Made by a program: the position numbers and the translations under genes | The notes under the pieces: model-generated | Databases searched by the model: none | Told to the model about the DNA's origin: nothing | What the model saw: only the letters and a program-made list of their open reading frames with translations | NCBI RefSeq assembly: GCF_022758235.1 | Contig: NZ_JALEBG010000001.1 | Location: forward strand, 806,001 to 870,000 | DNA: 64,000 nucleotides | Direction of reading: 5' to 3' | Source: Pontibacter liquoris | GTDB taxonomy: Bacteria > Bacteroidota > Bacteroidia > Cytophagales > Hymenobacteraceae | In this document: positions 50,986 to 60,516 of the stretch, one piece after another | How the letters are laid out: each line of letters opens with the position of its first letter | Position numbering within the stretch: the stretch's first letter is position 1

Positions 50986-51465
50986 ATGCCAAGCTCCCGA
51001 TTTATACTTGCTTCCTTCCTTTCCCTGCTCTTGCTGGCAGGCGGCTGCACAGTTAAACCTGTCAACGCAGATGCTGAGGCCGAAACCATCAGAGACGCTT
51101 ACTGGATGCTGCTCTCGGTGGAGGGGATGAGCCCGCAGGCACCCAACAATACCCACACCGCTTATATCCGGTTCGAGGAAAATGAAAACGATGTGCACGG
51201 CTTTGCCGGCTGCAATAAGTTCACGGGCAAGTATAAGGCTGACGAAGACACGCACAAACTACAGCTAAGCGCCCTGAGTAGCACCAAAATGATGTGCCCC
51301 GATATGGACCTGGAAAACAAACTGCTGCAGGAGCTGCAGCGGGTGGATACCTACAGCCTGGCCGGCGATATCCTGACGCTGTATGCCGGCGGCAAAGCCG
51401 TTGCCATGTTCCGGACCGGCAATGAGCACGAGGTGACAGACGTAGTGGAGGGCGGGCTGCACTAA
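50986..51465 (+). CDS. META domain (HslJ-like) lipoprotein
   Basis: 159 residues. The signal peptide ends in the lipobox LLAGGC (Cys21). The mature part is one META domain: YWMLLSVEGM at its start, then VHGFAGCNKFTGKYK (the family's G-x-x-GCN-x-[FY]-x-G-x-Y signature), LSALSSTKMMCPD, and a closing AMFRT strand. Such domains occur in heat-inducible HslJ and in envelope proteins linked to stress or antibiotic tolerance; the biochemical role is unknown. It is encoded alone. Confidence 0.9.
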   Translation: MPSSRFILASFLSLLLLAGGCTVKPVNADAEAETIRDAYWMLLSVEGMSPQAPNNTHTAYIRFEENENDVHGFAGCNKFTGKYKADEDTHKLQLSALSSTKMMCPDMDLENKLLQELQRVDTYSLAGDILTLYAGGKAVAMFRTGNEHEVTDVVEGGLH

Positions 51466-51492
51466 AGACAGCTCCCTGAACGTGTTTTTATT

Positions 51493-51897
51493 TTACTGGG
51501 ATGTTTTGAGCAGCAGCTCGTTAAACTTCTCGAGCAGGGCAATATACTTGCGTTGCAGGCTCACCAGCTCCGCTTCGCATTCTTTCAAGCTGTTGGGCTT
51601 GTGCAGCTCCTGCGGCTCACCATCGAAGGGCAGCAGCAGGTTGTTGTTCTGCGATGCCTGCGGCGCTGTTCCCTCTTTTTTTACATTCTTACTCAGATGC
51701 GGGAATTCCTGTGAAAAATCGTGGTGAATCACTTCACCCAGCTTCAGTATAAAGCTGTAGGGAATGCTGGTTTCCTTAAATTTATTGTATAGCGTTTTCC
51801 GGCTCACGCCAAGCTTATCAGCTACTACGCCAATGGCCACGCCGCTGCCTTTAATGGCATCGCGTATGATCTCTCCTCTGTGTACTGGTGCTTTCAT
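51493..51897 (-). CDS. Small helix-turn-helix regulator with C-terminal coiled coil
   Basis: 134 residues. The N-terminal half is a Cro/Fis-like helix-turn-helix (GVVADKLGVSRKTLYNKFKE) preceded by VHRGEIIRDAIKGSGV, a layout like XRE-type regulators. The middle is polar. The C-terminus (LKECEAELVSLQRKYIALLE) forms a short coiled coil, probably for dimerisation. The 28-base gap to the convergent META gene leaves no room for a terminator. The target is unknown. Confidence 0.82.
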   Translation of the reverse strand: MKAPVHRGEIIRDAIKGSGVAIGVVADKLGVSRKTLYNKFKETSIPYSFILKLGEVIHHDFSQEFPHLSKNVKKEGTAPQASQNNNLLLPFDGEPQELHKPNSLKECEAELVSLQRKYIALLEKFNELLLKTSQ

Positions 51898-52098
51898 AAT
51901 ATCTTCCGCACGTGATCAAATCTGTGTAAAACGGGTTTGTTCTACAAAAATAGGTAAATAGTATGCATCATGTGTGTATGGCCCCAAAATTATACGGCAA
52001 AATATACCAGCTGCTAAAAAGCCCTGGCTATAACCTGCTGAAAGCCTTTTGTGAAGAGCAGCCGGTTTTAATTGGTGCCCGGTAGTATAAAATTGCTT

Positions 52099-53739
52099 TT
52101 AGTGGCTGCCCTGGCCAAAGAAATCTCCGGTGTTCCAGGCAGGCCGCTGCGCCGACTGCGCGACCAGGTAGCCGATGAGGAAGTTGAGCTGCGCATACTT
52201 TTTGCCCGCTTCAAAATCAAAGATGCCGTTGATATCGTCCTGCGGTTTATGGTAATATTTGGCGCGCCACTCCTTTACCTGCACATCCAGGTTGTTTTTG
52301 CCATCGGCCGTCTTGTTGCCATACTTGATGTGCAGCGCCGGGATGCCCTGCGTCACAAAACTGTACTGGTCGCTGCGCACAAAGCGGTTCTGGTCCGGCT
52401 CCGGGTCGGCTTCCACTGTCAGGCCCATGTAGGCGCTTGCCTGCTGCACCTGCTGCGCCAGCGACGAGTGTTCAGCGCCCAGGGCTACCACCGATAGCAG
52501 CGGCGCAATAATAGTCGGCATATCCGTGTTGATATCGGCCACGATACTGGCTGCAGGAACGGTTGGGTGGCGCGCAAAATAGGCCGAGCCCAGCAGACCC
52601 ATTTCCTCGCCGGTTACCATCACCAGTAAAACCGAGCGTCGGGGTTTTTCTTTCAGGCGGTTATACACGTTGGCGATCTCGAGCAAACTGGCTACGCCGG
52701 AGGCATTGTCGTGGGCACCATTGTAGATCGAGTCGCCGTCCACAGGAGTGCCGATGCCAACATGATCCAGGTGGGCGCTGTGCACGACATATTCGTTTTT
52801 AAGCTGCGGGTCCGAGCCTTCGATCAGACCCACTACATTGTAGCTGTCTATGTCGTGGTAGGCCGAGGTATAGTTGGCGCTTACCGTGATCTGGAGCGGG
52901 GCAGAGGCTGGCGTTCCGTTTTTAAGCGAGGCAATTGTTTTCTCATAATCCAGGCTGGCATTGCTGAAGAGGCGGAGCAAGGCCTCGTTGGTGACCTGGG
53001 CAAGCAGTTTGATCTGGTCGGAAACATAGTTGCGCGATACGGCTACCTTTCCTTCCGGCGTCAGCACGCTATAGCTGCCGTGCGCCTGGTTAGGCAGAGT
53101 CGCCTGCGCATTAGTAGTGCCTACCACCACGCCCACAGCCCCATGTGCAGCGGCATTTTCTAGGATCGTGTGCATGTCCATACTATAGGCGGCCACGGTC
53201 TTTTCAAATTTTTCGGGCGCTCCGCGCAACACCACCACGATCTTTCCGGCCACGTCCCGTCCGGCATAATCGTCGTAACCCAGTTGGGGAGCGCTGATGC
53301 CATACCCGGCAAAAACCAGCGGCGCCTGCACCTGCACCAGCGGCAGCTGCGGGTTTGGAAAGATGATGTAGTCGTGGCCATAGGTAAGCATGGCGGCTGG
53401 GCCGGCGCTGCCCTGCAGTTGGAGGATTGCATTCGTACCGGTAGTGGCGTTCCGTAGCTTTACTGCCTGCAGGTAGCTGTTGTTTTCGCCGGAAGGCTTT
53501 ACACCTGCTTTCTTATACTGGTTTATTATGTAGGCCACCGCGGTATCATAGCCAGGCGTGCCAGGTTTGCGGCCCAGCAGCCGGTCGTCGGCCAGATAAG
53601 CGATATGGTTTTTGAGCGTTTCCGGGGATACTTTCTTCAGCGCTTTGGCAACATTCCTCTCCACTTTAATGGCTTGTGGCAGGGCATGCTGGGCAGCCAG
53701 TATAAAACACAAGACAAGCAGGTATTTTGTTGATTTCAT
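52099..53739 (-). CDS. M28 family zinc peptidase with PA domain
   Basis: 546 residues, starting at MKSTKYLLVLCFILAAQ, which gives a signal peptide; an ATG 13 codons upstream is less likely. An N-terminal segment (ETLKNHIAYLADDRLLGRKPGTPG) is followed by a protease-associated insert (about 130-290, YAGRDVAGKIVVVLRG). The aminopeptidase core has HSAHLDHVG (first zinc His), YNGAHDNASG (bridging Asp), TGEEMGLLGS (catalytic Glu and zinc Glu) and VADINTDMP (zinc Asp). It is a secreted or periplasmic aminopeptidase/carboxypeptidase of the Q/Y type. It is monocistronic. Confidence 0.92.
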   Translation of the reverse strand: MKSTKYLLVLCFILAAQHALPQAIKVERNVAKALKKVSPETLKNHIAYLADDRLLGRKPGTPGYDTAVAYIINQYKKAGVKPSGENNSYLQAVKLRNATTGTNAILQLQGSAGPAAMLTYGHDYIIFPNPQLPLVQVQAPLVFAGYGISAPQLGYDDYAGRDVAGKIVVVLRGAPEKFEKTVAAYSMDMHTILENAAAHGAVGVVVGTTNAQATLPNQAHGSYSVLTPEGKVAVSRNYVSDQIKLLAQVTNEALLRLFSNASLDYEKTIASLKNGTPASAPLQITVSANYTSAYHDIDSYNVVGLIEGSDPQLKNEYVVHSAHLDHVGIGTPVDGDSIYNGAHDNASGVASLLEIANVYNRLKEKPRRSVLLVMVTGEEMGLLGSAYFARHPTVPAASIVADINTDMPTIIAPLLSVVALGAEHSSLAQQVQQASAYMGLTVEADPEPDQNRFVRSDQYSFVTQGIPALHIKYGNKTADGKNNLDVQVKEWRAKYYHKPQDDINGIFDFEAGKKYAQLNFLIGYLVAQSAQRPAWNTGDFFGQGSH

Positions 53740-53976
53740 GTAAGTGCGTATCGAATGTGAAGTATAAAGATACAGCAAAACGGGTTTTACAAGCTATCAG
53801 GCGGAAAGATTTACGCGCGGGGCAGCAGGATAAAAATAAGATGAAACCCTGCGTCGGAAAGTTACATATAACGGATGTACAAACATACAATCCCTTTGCC
53901 TGCAACAGGTTATGCCGTGTGGGTACTGGCTCAAAAGCAAAACAAACTTACATCATACTTCTAAAAAGAAAGGAAC

Positions 53977-54513
53977 ATGGCAACAACTAAATGGATTATA
54001 GACCCAACGCACAGTGAGATCCAGTTTAAGGTAAAACACCTCATGATCACAACCGTTACCGGCTATTTCAGCAAGTTTAATCTGGAAGTGGAAACTGAAG
54101 ACGAGGATTTTACCAAAGCCACGCACATTGTGTTTACCGCCGACGTGAATTCCATCAGCACCAACAACGAGCAACGCGACACCCACCTGCGCTCTGCCGA
54201 TTTCTTTGATGCCGAAACGCACGGGGAGCTCCGGTTCGTAGGCCAGAACTTTGATAAGCGAAACGATAACGAAGCGAAGCTGAACGGCGAGCTGACCATC
54301 CGGGGCGTTACAAAACCGGTGACCGTAAACGTAGAGTATGGCGGCATTGTGGTAGACCCCTACGGCCAGACAAAAGCAGGCTTTACCGTGGATGGCAAGA
54401 TCAGCAGGAAAGAGTTTGGCCTGGTTTGGGATGCCGTTACCGAGGCTGGCAGTGTGGTGGTGAGCGACGAGATCCGGCTCCATTGCGAGATACAGCTTGT
54501 AAAACAGGCTTAA
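53977..54513 (+). CDS. YceI family protein (lipocalin-like)
   Basis: 178 residues without a signal peptide, so cytosolic, unlike periplasmic E. coli YceI. It has the lipocalin-like barrel start TKWIIDPTHSEIQFKVKHLM, the family's DVNSISTNNEQRDTHLRSADFFD segment and ELTIRGVTKPVTV. YceI proteins bind isoprenoid-like lipids, but the ligand here is unknown. It ends in an 18-bp terminator shared with the convergent AraC gene. Confidence 0.93.
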   Translation: MATTKWIIDPTHSEIQFKVKHLMITTVTGYFSKFNLEVETEDEDFTKATHIVFTADVNSISTNNEQRDTHLRSADFFDAETHGELRFVGQNFDKRNDNEAKLNGELTIRGVTKPVTVNVEYGGIVVDPYGQTKAGFTVDGKISRKEFGLVWDAVTEAGSVVVSDEIRLHCEIQLVKQA

Positions 54514-54538
54514 CAGAAGGCATAACTTTTAGCACCAG

Positions 54539-54584
54539 AAACAGGAAGGCCCGCCGGAAATTATTTCGGCGGGCCTTCCTGTTT
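54539..54584. terminator. Bidirectional terminator between yceI-like and AraC genes
   Basis: A perfect 18-bp stem from AAACAGGAAGGCCCGCCG to its exact complement, with a 10-base loop (GAAATTATTT). It is flanked by a short T-run on the plus strand. Confidence 0.88.
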
Positions 54585-54655
54585 AAGTATAGGTAACCTG
54601 ATCAGATTTTAAATGAAAGGGAAGCAAGTATAAAACGAGCTGAAGTGTGGCTTTG

Positions 54656-55534
54656 CTACTGGTTCTGGCTGCGGAACTGTTCGGGCGTTTGGCCGGTGTG
54701 CTTTTTAAAGAACCGGGCAAAGTATGAATTATCAAAAAAGCCCAGTTCGGCCGCCAGCTGTGTCACCGTCAGATCGGAGTGCACCAGGAGCCTTTTTGCT
54801 TCCAGCACCAGCCGCTCCTGTATCAGGTCGGTCAGGCTTTTCCCCAACACCCGCTTGCAGGTGTTTGCCAGCTGCCGGGCAGTTAGGTGCAGTTTTTCGG
54901 CATAAAAAGTAACAGGCTGATGTGTTTTATAATGGCTGTCGATCAGGTAGTGCAGGTCCTGCAGCTGCCCGTATACCATGGGCGCTACCTGCTCGGAAGA
55001 GGCACCTTCATAGTAGATGCGCGTGAGCAGGAGCAACAGAATATCCAGGTAATCACGGATGATATCGTCCTTTTTAAGTTGCTGCTGAGTATACTCGTCT
55101 TCTATGCACCGCACGATCGCGAGCAGGCGCGCCTCCTCCGGAGCCGAAAGCGTTACCAGCGGCTTATGGAGTAGCGCATTGAAAAACGGAAAACCGTAGA
55201 GCTTTTTTTCGGAGTGGGCGAGGAGGTAAAATTCCGGAGTAAAGAACAGGATGTAGCCATCCGCATCACCGGAAAGCTGCCAGCTGTGCACCTGCCCCGG
55301 ACTTAGCAGGTATACTTTGCGCGGCGCAACCGGGTAAGTCCGGAAATCGATGGTATGGGTGCCCGAGCCGCTGGTAAGCAGTAAGATGATAAAGAAATTG
55401 TGCTTGTGCGGCTTCTGAATGAACTGGTGTGCCTGCAGGTGGTTAGCAAACCGGTTCAGGTAGAAATAATTTTCGCTGCCTGGCAAGGCGTCAAAATCCT
55501 GTATCCGGAAAATGGGCAAGTGGTTCTCAGGCAT
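54656..55534 (-). CDS. AraC family transcriptional regulator
   Basis: 292 residues, starting at MPENHLPIFRIQDF; the longer frame from 55618 adds an unrelated tail. The N-terminal half is a cupin-type sensor (HKHNFFIILLLTSGSGTHTI, LSPGQVHSWQL). The C-terminal 100 residues carry two helix-turn-helix units: VTFYAEKLHLTARQLANTCK, then LTVTQLAAELGFFDNSYFAR, with the family signature ending FKKHTGQTPEQFR. The ligand and targets are unknown. A cluster of GC-rich palindromes lies just upstream. Confidence 0.92.
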   Translation of the reverse strand: MPENHLPIFRIQDFDALPGSENYFYLNRFANHLQAHQFIQKPHKHNFFIILLLTSGSGTHTIDFRTYPVAPRKVYLLSPGQVHSWQLSGDADGYILFFTPEFYLLAHSEKKLYGFPFFNALLHKPLVTLSAPEEARLLAIVRCIEDEYTQQQLKKDDIIRDYLDILLLLLTRIYYEGASSEQVAPMVYGQLQDLHYLIDSHYKTHQPVTFYAEKLHLTARQLANTCKRVLGKSLTDLIQERLVLEAKRLLVHSDLTVTQLAAELGFFDNSYFARFFKKHTGQTPEQFRSQNQ

Positions 55535-55633
55535 TGCGGACGTGCTGTTGGGCAACGAAGATAGCACACCACAACGCAACTGCAAACGTATTTCAGGCCT
55601 GCTTGCATCCGAAAGCATCAGAAATCTTCGGGT

Positions 55634-55655
55634 GCCGGATCGTTAACGTACCGGC
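55634..55655. promoter_or_regulatory. Palindrome cluster upstream of the AraC gene
   Basis: GCCGG, CGTTAACG and CCGGC form a near-perfect 22-base palindrome (only the AT/TA steps mismatch). Further GTACCGG words follow to 55677. It lies between the end of the DUF983 gene and the AraC start, so it may be a terminator remnant or an operator; I cannot choose. Confidence 0.35.
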
Positions 55656-55677
55656 GTACCCGAACGGACGTACCGGA

Positions 55678-56061
55678 TCAGCTTTTGGGCACGCCTTTGT
55701 AGCTGACAAAAAAGTTGATCCAGATAGCCCGGGATAAGCGGAAGAGCAGGGGCGTGAGCAGGAGCAGCACCACGATGAGCGAAATAATAAAGGCTGTCAT
55801 TGTCACTTCGTCCATCAGCATGTCCAGCAGGAGCCACAGCCCGATCACCACGGCGGTAGTTAGCCCGTAGCTTACAAACATGGCCCCGTAATAGTAACCC
55901 GGCTCGGGTTCATAATGCAGGCCGCAGCAGGGACAGGTTTCATACATGTCGGCAAACTTCTGTACCTTAAACAACGTGCCTTTCGGGAACAGATCTCCCT
56001 CGTGGCACCTGGGGCATTTCATATTAACGATGCTGTAGAGCTTGGTTTCTTTCCAGGACAT
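55678..56061 (-). CDS. DUF983 membrane protein
   Basis: 127 residues. Two cysteine pairs at the N-terminus (MKCPRCHEGDLF and CPCCGLHYEPEPGYYYGAMF) make a zinc-ribbon-like head. Two TM helices follow (FVSYGLTTAVVIGLWLLLDM and TMTAFIISLIVVLLLLTPLL). This is the full DUF983 layout and is common in Bacteroidota and Alphaproteobacteria, where the function is still unknown. It is encoded 143 bases upstream of the AraC gene on the same strand. Confidence 0.9.
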   Translation of the reverse strand: MSWKETKLYSIVNMKCPRCHEGDLFPKGTLFKVQKFADMYETCPCCGLHYEPEPGYYYGAMFVSYGLTTAVVIGLWLLLDMLMDEVTMTAFIISLIVVLLLLTPLLFRLSRAIWINFFVSYKGVPKS

Positions 56062-56237
56062 GGTGTATCAGCTTAAATGATTTACTAAGGCAAAGATACG
56101 CTATAATTATACGCTGCTTACCGGATTAAATGAACGAAGTATAGGACAAATAAGCAATCCCGGCGGCTGCTATCAAAAGGATAGCCCGGAAACGAAAAGA
56201 CGTCCGGCAAAACCGCTGTTTTATTGCTGCTGTCCTG

Positions 56238-57320
56238 TCAGCTCACCTGCACCGACTCATCCCCCAGCACATCCTGGATATAGAGCATTTTTATTATCAC
56301 CATCAGCATCGCAATAAGGGGCGTGGCCAGGATGAGACCCAGCGGGCCGGAGAAAACGCCTAACAACAATTGCCCGGTGATAATGAGAGCGGGCGGAATT
56401 TCCACCATCTTTTTCTGCACAAGGGGTGTGAGTAGGTTGCTTTCCACGGCCTGTATGCCTATGTAGAGCAGCACCACGTAAAGGGCCTGGTCGGGCCCTT
56501 GCAGCAGCGCGATCAGGACAGCGGGTATGAGGCCCAGGATAGGCCCGAAGTTAGGAATGAAAGAGAGCAGTCCCGCAATCACACCCAGGGCAATGGCCAT
56601 TGGGATGCCCAGCAACCATAGGCCGACCGTGGTTAGGATACCTACTACTGCCATCGAGAAAAGCTTTCCCAGTATCCATTTGTAAAGGGTAGCGCCAATT
56701 TTATCGAGCACTTCTGTGATCCGCTTGCGCCTGTTTTTCGGGAAAAGCAGGATGATGCCCTGCCGGTAAGTATTCGGATCGATGGTTACAAAAATGGCGA
56801 TGAACAGGATAATATAGATGTTTGCCAGTACGCTGAAAGTGGAGGAGAGCACGCCGATGCTTTTCTGCAGCCAGTTATTTTTACCCTGCAGCAGGCTGGA
56901 GGCGGTGGGTAGTTCATCCAGCAGCCGTTGCGCCCATTTATACTGGCTCAGCTGCTGTTTCAGGTCGGCAACGGCTTTGGGCAGCTGCTCGCTCAGGTTA
57001 TTTACCTGTTCGCTTACCTGCGGGGCCAGCAACCACCAGGCCACCCCGATCAGGGCCAGAAAGGCCACCACCACCAGGCCCAGCGACCAGCCCTCGGGCA
57101 GGCTGGTGCGCTTATGCAGCGCGTGGGCGGTGCCCCGAAAAAAGATGGCGATCAGCAAACTGGCAAATACCAGCAGCAGCACGCTGTTAAAAGTATAAAG
57201 TATAAAAACAACAAGCAGCAGCATAAGGAGCGTAATGCCAACCGCTTTGATTACTTTGCGGTAGTAAGGTTCCGGTGTGTCTGTTTTGGTTGTAGTGTCG
57301 GGTTGTATCGGGTAGGCCAT
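56238..57320 (-). CDS. AI-2E family transporter (PerM/YdiK type)
   Basis: 360 residues with about eight TM helices, beginning KAVGITLLMLLLVVFILYTF. A cytosolic/amphipathic middle part (LNNLSEQLPKAVADLKQQL) is followed by the family core: LFIAIFVTIDP, then IPMAIALGVIAGLLSFIPNF with the conserved [IV]P-x(4-6)-GP-I-[IL]-[AG] motif (FIPNFGPILGLIPA). Family members export autoinducer-2, act as Na+/H+ antiporters, or have unknown roles, so no substrate is assigned. It is encoded alone. Confidence 0.9.
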   Translation of the reverse strand: MAYPIQPDTTTKTDTPEPYYRKVIKAVGITLLMLLLVVFILYTFNSVLLLVFASLLIAIFFRGTAHALHKRTSLPEGWSLGLVVVAFLALIGVAWWLLAPQVSEQVNNLSEQLPKAVADLKQQLSQYKWAQRLLDELPTASSLLQGKNNWLQKSIGVLSSTFSVLANIYIILFIAIFVTIDPNTYRQGIILLFPKNRRKRITEVLDKIGATLYKWILGKLFSMAVVGILTTVGLWLLGIPMAIALGVIAGLLSFIPNFGPILGLIPAVLIALLQGPDQALYVVLLYIGIQAVESNLLTPLVQKKMVEIPPALIITGQLLLGVFSGPLGLILATPLIAMLMVIIKMLYIQDVLGDESVQVS

Positions 57321-57547
57321 AATGGAGTATTACAGGTTAATAATAACTTTAGCGCGGGTGATTTGCAGGATGATCGGGCAGGAGCAGTATGATTTTATAC
57401 CGGAAAGACTGCCTTAAAGTTGAAAATTGCCCTGTAAAGCCCGCTTAATTCAGCACCTTGCCGGCAGCAATGTTTATTTGGTAGGCAAGAAGAAGTATAA
57501 AACGAAAAGCAGATTTCCCGTAGGTACCATCAAATCAAAGCGCATAC

Positions 57548-59065
57548 ATGAAACAGCAGGTAATCATTGGCATGGACATCGGCACGACCAGTACTAAAGC
57601 AGTGGCTTTTGACGAAAGCGGGCAGGTTCTGTTTCAGGAGGCGGTAGAATACTCCATTCTGAGTCCTGAAGCGGGCTATGCCGAGCAGGACCCGGGCGTA
57701 GTTTTCCAGGCCGTGCTTACCACCTTAAAAGCCGTTGCAAAGCAGCTCCAGGCGCAAGATGATCATACCCTGGCAGGCGTGTGTTTCAGCAGCGCTATGC
57801 ACAGCTTGATTGCCATGGATGCCGCGGGGCAGCCGCTTACCAACTGTATCATCTGGGCCGATACGCGCAGCAAAGCCTATGCCGACAGTCTGAAAGGCAG
57901 CGCCGCCGGGCACGCCATTTACCTGGAAACAGGTACCCCGCTGCACCCCATGTCGCCGCTGCCCAAGCTATGCTGGTTGCGCGAGCAGCAGCCGGAGGTG
58001 TTCCGAAAGGCCCACAAGTTTATCGGCATTAAAGAGTATGTGCTGTTCCGGTTGTTTGGTAAGTATAAGATTGATTATTCCATTGCTTCAGCCACCGGGC
58101 TTTTCAACAGCCGGACGCTGGACTGGCATCAGGCAGCGCTCGATGTGGCCGGCATCACCCCAGACCGTCTTTCGGAGCTGGTGCCGCCCACCTATACTTT
58201 CCGAGAGCTGCGGCCGGGCTTTGCGGCGCTGCTGGAGGTGCCGGCCACGCTGCCGTTTGTGATCGGGGCCAGCGACGGCTGCCTGGCTAACCTGGGCGCC
58301 AATGCCGTGCACCCCGGCGATGCGGTGGTGACTATCGGCACGAGCGGCGCCGTGCGCGTGATGTCCGGAAAAGCTGCTGCCGACCCGCTGGAGCGCATTT
58401 TTAGTTACATGCTGGCGCCGGAGCATTTTGTATTGGGCGGCGCCATGAACAATGGCGGCGTGGTGCTGCGCTGGTTTCGGGATAACTTTTATACGTTGGA
58501 AGCAGCCTCTGAAACAGGCGATTTTTACGATCTGCTGTGCCGGAAAGCGGCCGGTATACCTGCCGGCGCCGATGGCCTGTTGTTTCTGCCTTACCTGCTG
58601 GGCGAGCGGGCGCCTATCTGGGATGCCAATGCGCGGGCCTGCTTTATCGGGGTGCATTATACCCATACGCGCGAACATTTTCTGCGGGCCCTGCTGGAAG
58701 GCGTGATCTTCGGGGTATACAGCATGGGCCAGGCGCTGGAACAAACCACCGGGCCCATCACCGCGATTTATGCCAATGGTGGCTTTGCGCGCTGCCAGAC
58801 CTGGGTGCAGATGCTAGCCGATGTGTTTAACCGCAAAGTGTCTGTATCCGATACGGCCGAAGGCTCGGCGCTGGGGGCCGCCATCATGGGCATGTATGCG
58901 CTGGGAATAGCAGCTAACCTGGAAACGGCCGCCGCCAGGATGACGTCTGTGAGCAAAACGTACTTGCCTGACCCTGCCACCCACGAGCTGTACCGGCAGA
59001 GCTACGCGTTGTTTGAAAACCTCTATCCGAAGCTAAAAGACACCTTTACCCAACTGGGCAGCTAA
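57548..59065 (+). CDS. Gluconokinase (FGGY family)
   Basis: 505 residues with the two-domain FGGY kinase fold. The phosphate-1 loop is GMDIGTTSTKAVAFDESG. The sugar-site region is GVCFSSAMHSLIAMDAAGQP, then IIWADTRS, and the second ATP-binding lobe has VTIGTSGAVRVMS and YANGGFARCQTWVQMLAD. It phosphorylates gluconate (less likely another aldonate or polyol) to 6-phosphogluconate in the cytosol. The assignment to gluconate rests on similarity to GntK of the FGGY type and on the GntP-type permease encoded 86 bases downstream. No regulator or dehydratase gene is adjacent. Confidence 0.88.
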   Translation: MKQQVIIGMDIGTTSTKAVAFDESGQVLFQEAVEYSILSPEAGYAEQDPGVVFQAVLTTLKAVAKQLQAQDDHTLAGVCFSSAMHSLIAMDAAGQPLTNCIIWADTRSKAYADSLKGSAAGHAIYLETGTPLHPMSPLPKLCWLREQQPEVFRKAHKFIGIKEYVLFRLFGKYKIDYSIASATGLFNSRTLDWHQAALDVAGITPDRLSELVPPTYTFRELRPGFAALLEVPATLPFVIGASDGCLANLGANAVHPGDAVVTIGTSGAVRVMSGKAAADPLERIFSYMLAPEHFVLGGAMNNGGVVLRWFRDNFYTLEAASETGDFYDLLCRKAAGIPAGADGLLFLPYLLGERAPIWDANARACFIGVHYTHTREHFLRALLEGVIFGVYSMGQALEQTTGPITAIYANGGFARCQTWVQMLADVFNRKVSVSDTAEGSALGAAIMGMYALGIAANLETAAARMTSVSKTYLPDPATHELYRQSYALFENLYPKLKDTFTQLGS

Positions 59066-59151
59066 CCCGGCTGGCGCAGCACTTTCAGGTACTTTTCTGT
59101 ACCGATAAGTATAGAATTTTCATATATTGAGGACACATCATCCAAACGCCC

Positions 59152-60468
59152 ATGTCGCTCCTCATCGTTGTTCTTGGCATACTTGCTCTTTTGCTCCTGA
59201 TCCTGGTTTTTAAACTGAATGCGTTTATCGCGCTGGTGCTGGTAGCGCTGGGCATAGGCGTGGCCGAAGGGATGGATGTAAATGCAGCGCTGGCTTCGGT
59301 GCAGAAAGGCATCGGCGATACGCTGGGCTCGCTGGCGCTTATACTTGGTTTTGGCGCCATGCTCGGCAATCTGTTATCAGAGAGCGGGGCCGCGCAGCGC
59401 ATCACCTATGGCCTTATCCGGCGCTTCGGCATTGGTAATCTGCAATGGGCCATGGTGCTGACAGGCTTTGTGGTGGGCTTGCCCATGTTCTACAATGCCG
59501 GGTTTGTGATCCTGATTCCACTGGTATTTTCTGTGGCCGCCTCTGCCCGGTTGCCGCTCCTGTACGTGGGCGTGCCGATGGCGGCCGCGCTCTCAGTTAC
59601 GCATGGCTTTCTGCCGCCTCACCCGGGGCCAACGGCTATAGCCATTATGTTTCAGGCCGATATTACCCGCACGCTCTTGTACGGCCTGGTGCTGGCCGTA
59701 CCCACCATCATCGTTGCCGGGCCGCTCTTCAGCCGTACCCTGCGCAAGTATAAAACAAAGCCGCCCGAAGGGCTTTTTACTGTTCGGCAGTTTACCGAAG
59801 AAGAAATGCCCGGCTATGGCGTTAGTATGTTCACGGCCCTGGTGCCCATTACCCTGATGGCTGTTGCCGCGGTGCTGGGTTTGCTTTTGCCGGCCGGCTC
59901 GGGCCTGAGGCAGTTCTTTTCCTTTGTAGGCGATCCAGTGATGGCGCTGCTGCTCTCGGTGCTGATTGCCGTTTATACTTTGGGGCTGAGGCGGGGCCGA
60001 AGTATGGCCGAGATTATGAAGATAACGACTGATGCCATTGGCAGCATCGCCATGATCCTGCTCATTATCGGGGCCGGAGGTGCGCTGAAGCAGGTGCTGG
60101 TAGATTCCGGCGTGGGGGCGGATATTACAAAGCTGGTGAGCGGTACCAACCTCTCGCCGCTGTTGCTGGCCTGGCTCATTACGGCTATGCTGCGGGTGTG
60201 CCTGGGCTCGGCCACGGTGGCCGCCATTACCGGGGCCGGCATTGTGTTGCCCTTGCTGGCAGGCTCGGGCATCAGCCCCGAACTGATGGTGCTGTCGGTC
60301 GGTGCGGGCAGCCTGATGTTCTCCCACGTCAACGACCCGGGCTTCTGGATGTTCAAAGAATATTTTGGACTCACGCTTCCGCAAACCATCGCAACCTGGT
60401 CTATTATGGAAACCATTGTGTCGGTGATGGGGCTTTTGGGCGTGCTGCTGCTGGCGCAGTTTGTTTAA
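59152..60468 (+). CDS. Gluconate:H+ symporter (GntP family)
   Basis: 438 residues and about 12 TM segments. It starts MSLLIVVLGILALLLLILVF and has the GntP signatures VVGLPMFYNAGFVILIPLVF, THGFLPPHPGPTAIAIMF and LGSATVAAITGAGIVLPLL, ending in FSHVNDPGFWMFKEYFGLTL. It brings gluconate or a related aldonate into the cell. With the kinase upstream it forms a minimal gluconate uptake and phosphorylation operon. Confidence 0.93.
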   Translation: MSLLIVVLGILALLLLILVFKLNAFIALVLVALGIGVAEGMDVNAALASVQKGIGDTLGSLALILGFGAMLGNLLSESGAAQRITYGLIRRFGIGNLQWAMVLTGFVVGLPMFYNAGFVILIPLVFSVAASARLPLLYVGVPMAAALSVTHGFLPPHPGPTAIAIMFQADITRTLLYGLVLAVPTIIVAGPLFSRTLRKYKTKPPEGLFTVRQFTEEEMPGYGVSMFTALVPITLMAVAAVLGLLLPAGSGLRQFFSFVGDPVMALLLSVLIAVYTLGLRRGRSMAEIMKITTDAIGSIAMILLIIGAGGALKQVLVDSGVGADITKLVSGTNLSPLLLAWLITAMLRVCLGSATVAAITGAGIVLPLLAGSGISPELMVLSVGAGSLMFSHVNDPGFWMFKEYFGLTLPQTIATWSIMETIVSVMGLLGVLLLAQFV

Positions 60469-60516
60469 AAAACGGTCGTAAGAAGATACCCTTCTTCGTT
60501 TACGATCCTATCATAC

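Noticed and set aside
60469..60516. Hairpin between the convergent gntP-type and barrel genes
   Set aside because: GGTCGTAA and TTTACGATCC pair only with bulges and no clear T-run, so I cannot support a terminator.
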